The notes under the pieces: generated by a model | What the model was told of the DNA's origin: nothing | Databases searched by the model: none | The model's input: the letters and a program-made list of their open reading frames with translations, nothing else | Translations under genes and position numbers: made by a program | Source of the DNA: Candidatus Limiplasma pullicola | Lineage (GTDB): Bacteria > Bacillota > Clostridia > Christensenellales > Aristaeellaceae | Length of the DNA stretch: 50,061 nucleotides | Assembly (NCBI GenBank): GCA_018710985.1 | Contig: DVIV01000031.1 | Coordinates: forward strand, 1-50,061 | Direction of reading: 5' to 3' | Shown here: positions 49,199-50,061 of the stretch, piece by piece | Layout: each line of letters opens with the position of its first letter | Numbering within the stretch: the first letter of the stretch is position 1

Positions 49199-49882
49199 AT
49201 GATGAACTTCCACCCCATTCAGGATCAACGCCTGTCCGACAGAATTGCACAGCAGTTTACCCAGGCCATGCAGGACGGCGAGCTTACCGTGGGCACGCGG
49301 CTTCCGCCGGAGGCCCAGCTGGCCGACCAGCTGGGCGTAAGCCGGGGCATCCTGCGTGAGGCGCTGACCATTCTGGAGGCGCGAGGATACCTGACCCGCA
49401 CGCCAAAGGGCGGCACGTTCATCAAATCGGTGGTGGGCGATTCCTTCGCCCGTTCCCTTTCCGAAGAGCTGCGCCATGCCACCTACCGCGATCTGCTGGA
49501 ATTTCGGGAGGTCATGGAATGCCGCGCTGTGCAGAACATCATTCGCACGGCCAGTGATGCGCAGATTGACGCGCTCTACGGCCTGCTTGACGAGCCGCCG
49601 GAGGAACCGGAAGCTGCTTCCCAGCTGGACCGGTATTTTCATTTCCAGCTGGCAAAGCTGAGCGGAAATCGCCTGTTCAGCTCCTTCATCGATACCTACT
49701 ACGAGCTGATCCGCGAGATCAAGATGCGCAGCATGCGCACCGAAAGCCGTCGCGCCGCCGTAATCCGCGAACACCGCGCCATTCTGGACGCCCTGCGTGC
49801 GCGCGACGAAAAAGCGGCGCAGGACAGGGTGCGCAGCCATCTGGACGCGGTGCGCGCCTCGCTGGAAAAAAGTGACCGGTAA
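49199..49882 (+). CDS. GntR-family transcriptional regulator, FadR subgroup (FCD domain)
   Basis: 227 aa. The N-terminal winged helix has LPPEAQLADQLGVSRGILRE and LTILEARGYLTRTPKGGTF, the GntR recognition region. The C-terminal FCD domain (about 90-220) is all helical with FREVMECRAV, FHFQLAKLSGNRLF and EHRAILDALRARDEKAA, including the His residues that often bind a metal. AGGAGG precedes the ATG at 49199. Last gene of the operon; likely autorepressor acting at the promoter at 40907. Confidence 0.92.
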   Translation: MMNFHPIQDQRLSDRIAQQFTQAMQDGELTVGTRLPPEAQLADQLGVSRGILREALTILEARGYLTRTPKGGTFIKSVVGDSFARSLSEELRHATYRDLLEFREVMECRAVQNIIRTASDAQIDALYGLLDEPPEEPEAASQLDRYFHFQLAKLSGNRLFSSFIDTYYELIREIKMRSMRTESRRAAVIREHRAILDALRARDEKAAQDRVRSHLDAVRASLEKSDR

Positions 49883-49893
49883 ACTGCCGCAGC

Positions 49894-49930
49894 AAAAACG
49901 CGGGCCATGCATAAACAGCATGGCCCGCGT
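49894..49930 (-). terminator. Perfect hairpin after the GntR gene, with T-run on the minus strand
   Basis: ACGCGGGCCATGC (49898-49910) pairs perfectly with 49918-49930 over a 7-base loop. On the minus strand it is followed by TTTTTGC, so it is a proper terminator for a gene beyond the right edge; on the plus strand it lacks a T-run but still ends the GntR transcript region. Confidence 0.75.
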
Positions 49931-49942
49931 CAGACTGTCAAA

Positions 49943-50044
49943 AAACCTTTCGGGAGGTTTGGAGGGCCCGCAAGCCCTCCAAAGTGAATTCGTATCGCCC
50001 GGCTTTGCCGGGCGGGCGGGGAGTTTGCGCCCCTGGGCGCAAAC
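49943..50044. repeat. Cluster of four perfect hairpins
   Basis: In order: AAACCT/AGGTTT (49943-49960), TTTGGAGGGC/GCCCTCCAAA (49958-49983), CGCCCGGC/GCCGGGCG (49996-50014) and GTTTGCGCCC/GGGCGCAAAC (50023-50044). The first two share three T residues and so compete. No coding frame is credible here. It looks like a dispersed intergenic repeat or a multi-hairpin terminator. Confidence 0.75.
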
Positions 50045-50061
50045 ATTTCTTAAGCATCTGG

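Noticed and set aside
1-50061. CRISPR array, tRNA or rRNA genes, phage genes
   Set aside because: No regularly spaced direct repeats, no tRNA cloverleaf or rRNA stretch, and no phage structural or integrase genes were seen.

Overview
The window looks like a chromosomal segment of a strictly anaerobic, GC-rich, Clostridia-like Firmicute. The evidence is strong AGGAGG ribosome sites in front of most genes, a Firmicutes-type gene order (rbgA-rnhB-comM-dprA-topA-trmFO-hslVU), a complete NAD(P)-linked trimeric/tetrameric [FeFe] hydrogenase (HndABCD) and a second, sensory-type [FeFe] hydrogenase module. A more exact placement (for example Christensenellales) is only a guess. No rRNA, tRNA or CRISPR array was seen.

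Layout. 1-131: the end of an IS3-like insertion sequence running off the left edge. 284-646: a small orphan gene. 5559-641 (minus): an operon of an SAH/MTA deaminase (mtaD) and three family-4 glycosyltransferases. 20742-5651 (minus): a ten-gene, tightly packed housekeeping operon from its own promoter (20798-20826) to a terminator (5616-5642). It holds rbgA, rnhB, a 1364-residue double GT-C membrane glycosyltransferase, comM, dprA, topA, trmFO, a secreted alpha/beta-hydrolase-like protein that lacks its nucleophile serine, hslV and hslU. 26000-21012 (minus): hndA, a GHKL ATPase, hndB, hndC, hndD. 27267-26252: Nudix hydrolase and a small membrane protein. 31546-27332 (minus): a ferric-iron/polyamine-type ABC importer, divergent from an AraC regulator (31863-32726) with shared repeat boxes between them.

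35500-32746 (minus): a BtuFCD-type corrinoid importer behind a strong promoter, a clear cobalamin riboswitch (35850-35641) and an attenuator hairpin. 39952-35895 (minus): a SPOR protein, two paralogous DRTGG-domain proteins, an anti-sigma-type ATPase, a sensory-type [FeFe] hydrogenase and a PHP phosphoesterase, which look like one redox/H2 sensing and signalling unit. 40081-40821: a DUF6062 protein with its own terminator.

40907-49882 (plus): an apparent catabolic operon from a near-consensus promoter. It has an AtuA/DUF1446 protein, DUF4387, two LplB/YtcP-type permeases, a solute-binding protein, an internal terminator, two different ADP-ribosylglycohydrolase-family enzymes and a GntR/FadR regulator. 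This is the best candidate in the window for an uncharacterised pathway: uptake of a glycoside-like compound, N/O-glycosidic cleavage, and further metabolism by AtuA/DUF4387. The right edge (49894-50044) is a dense run of perfect hairpins that may be a dispersed repeat or a stacked terminator region.

All three substrate-binding proteins in the window have signal peptides without a clear lipobox cysteine, which is unusual for a monoderm Firmicute.
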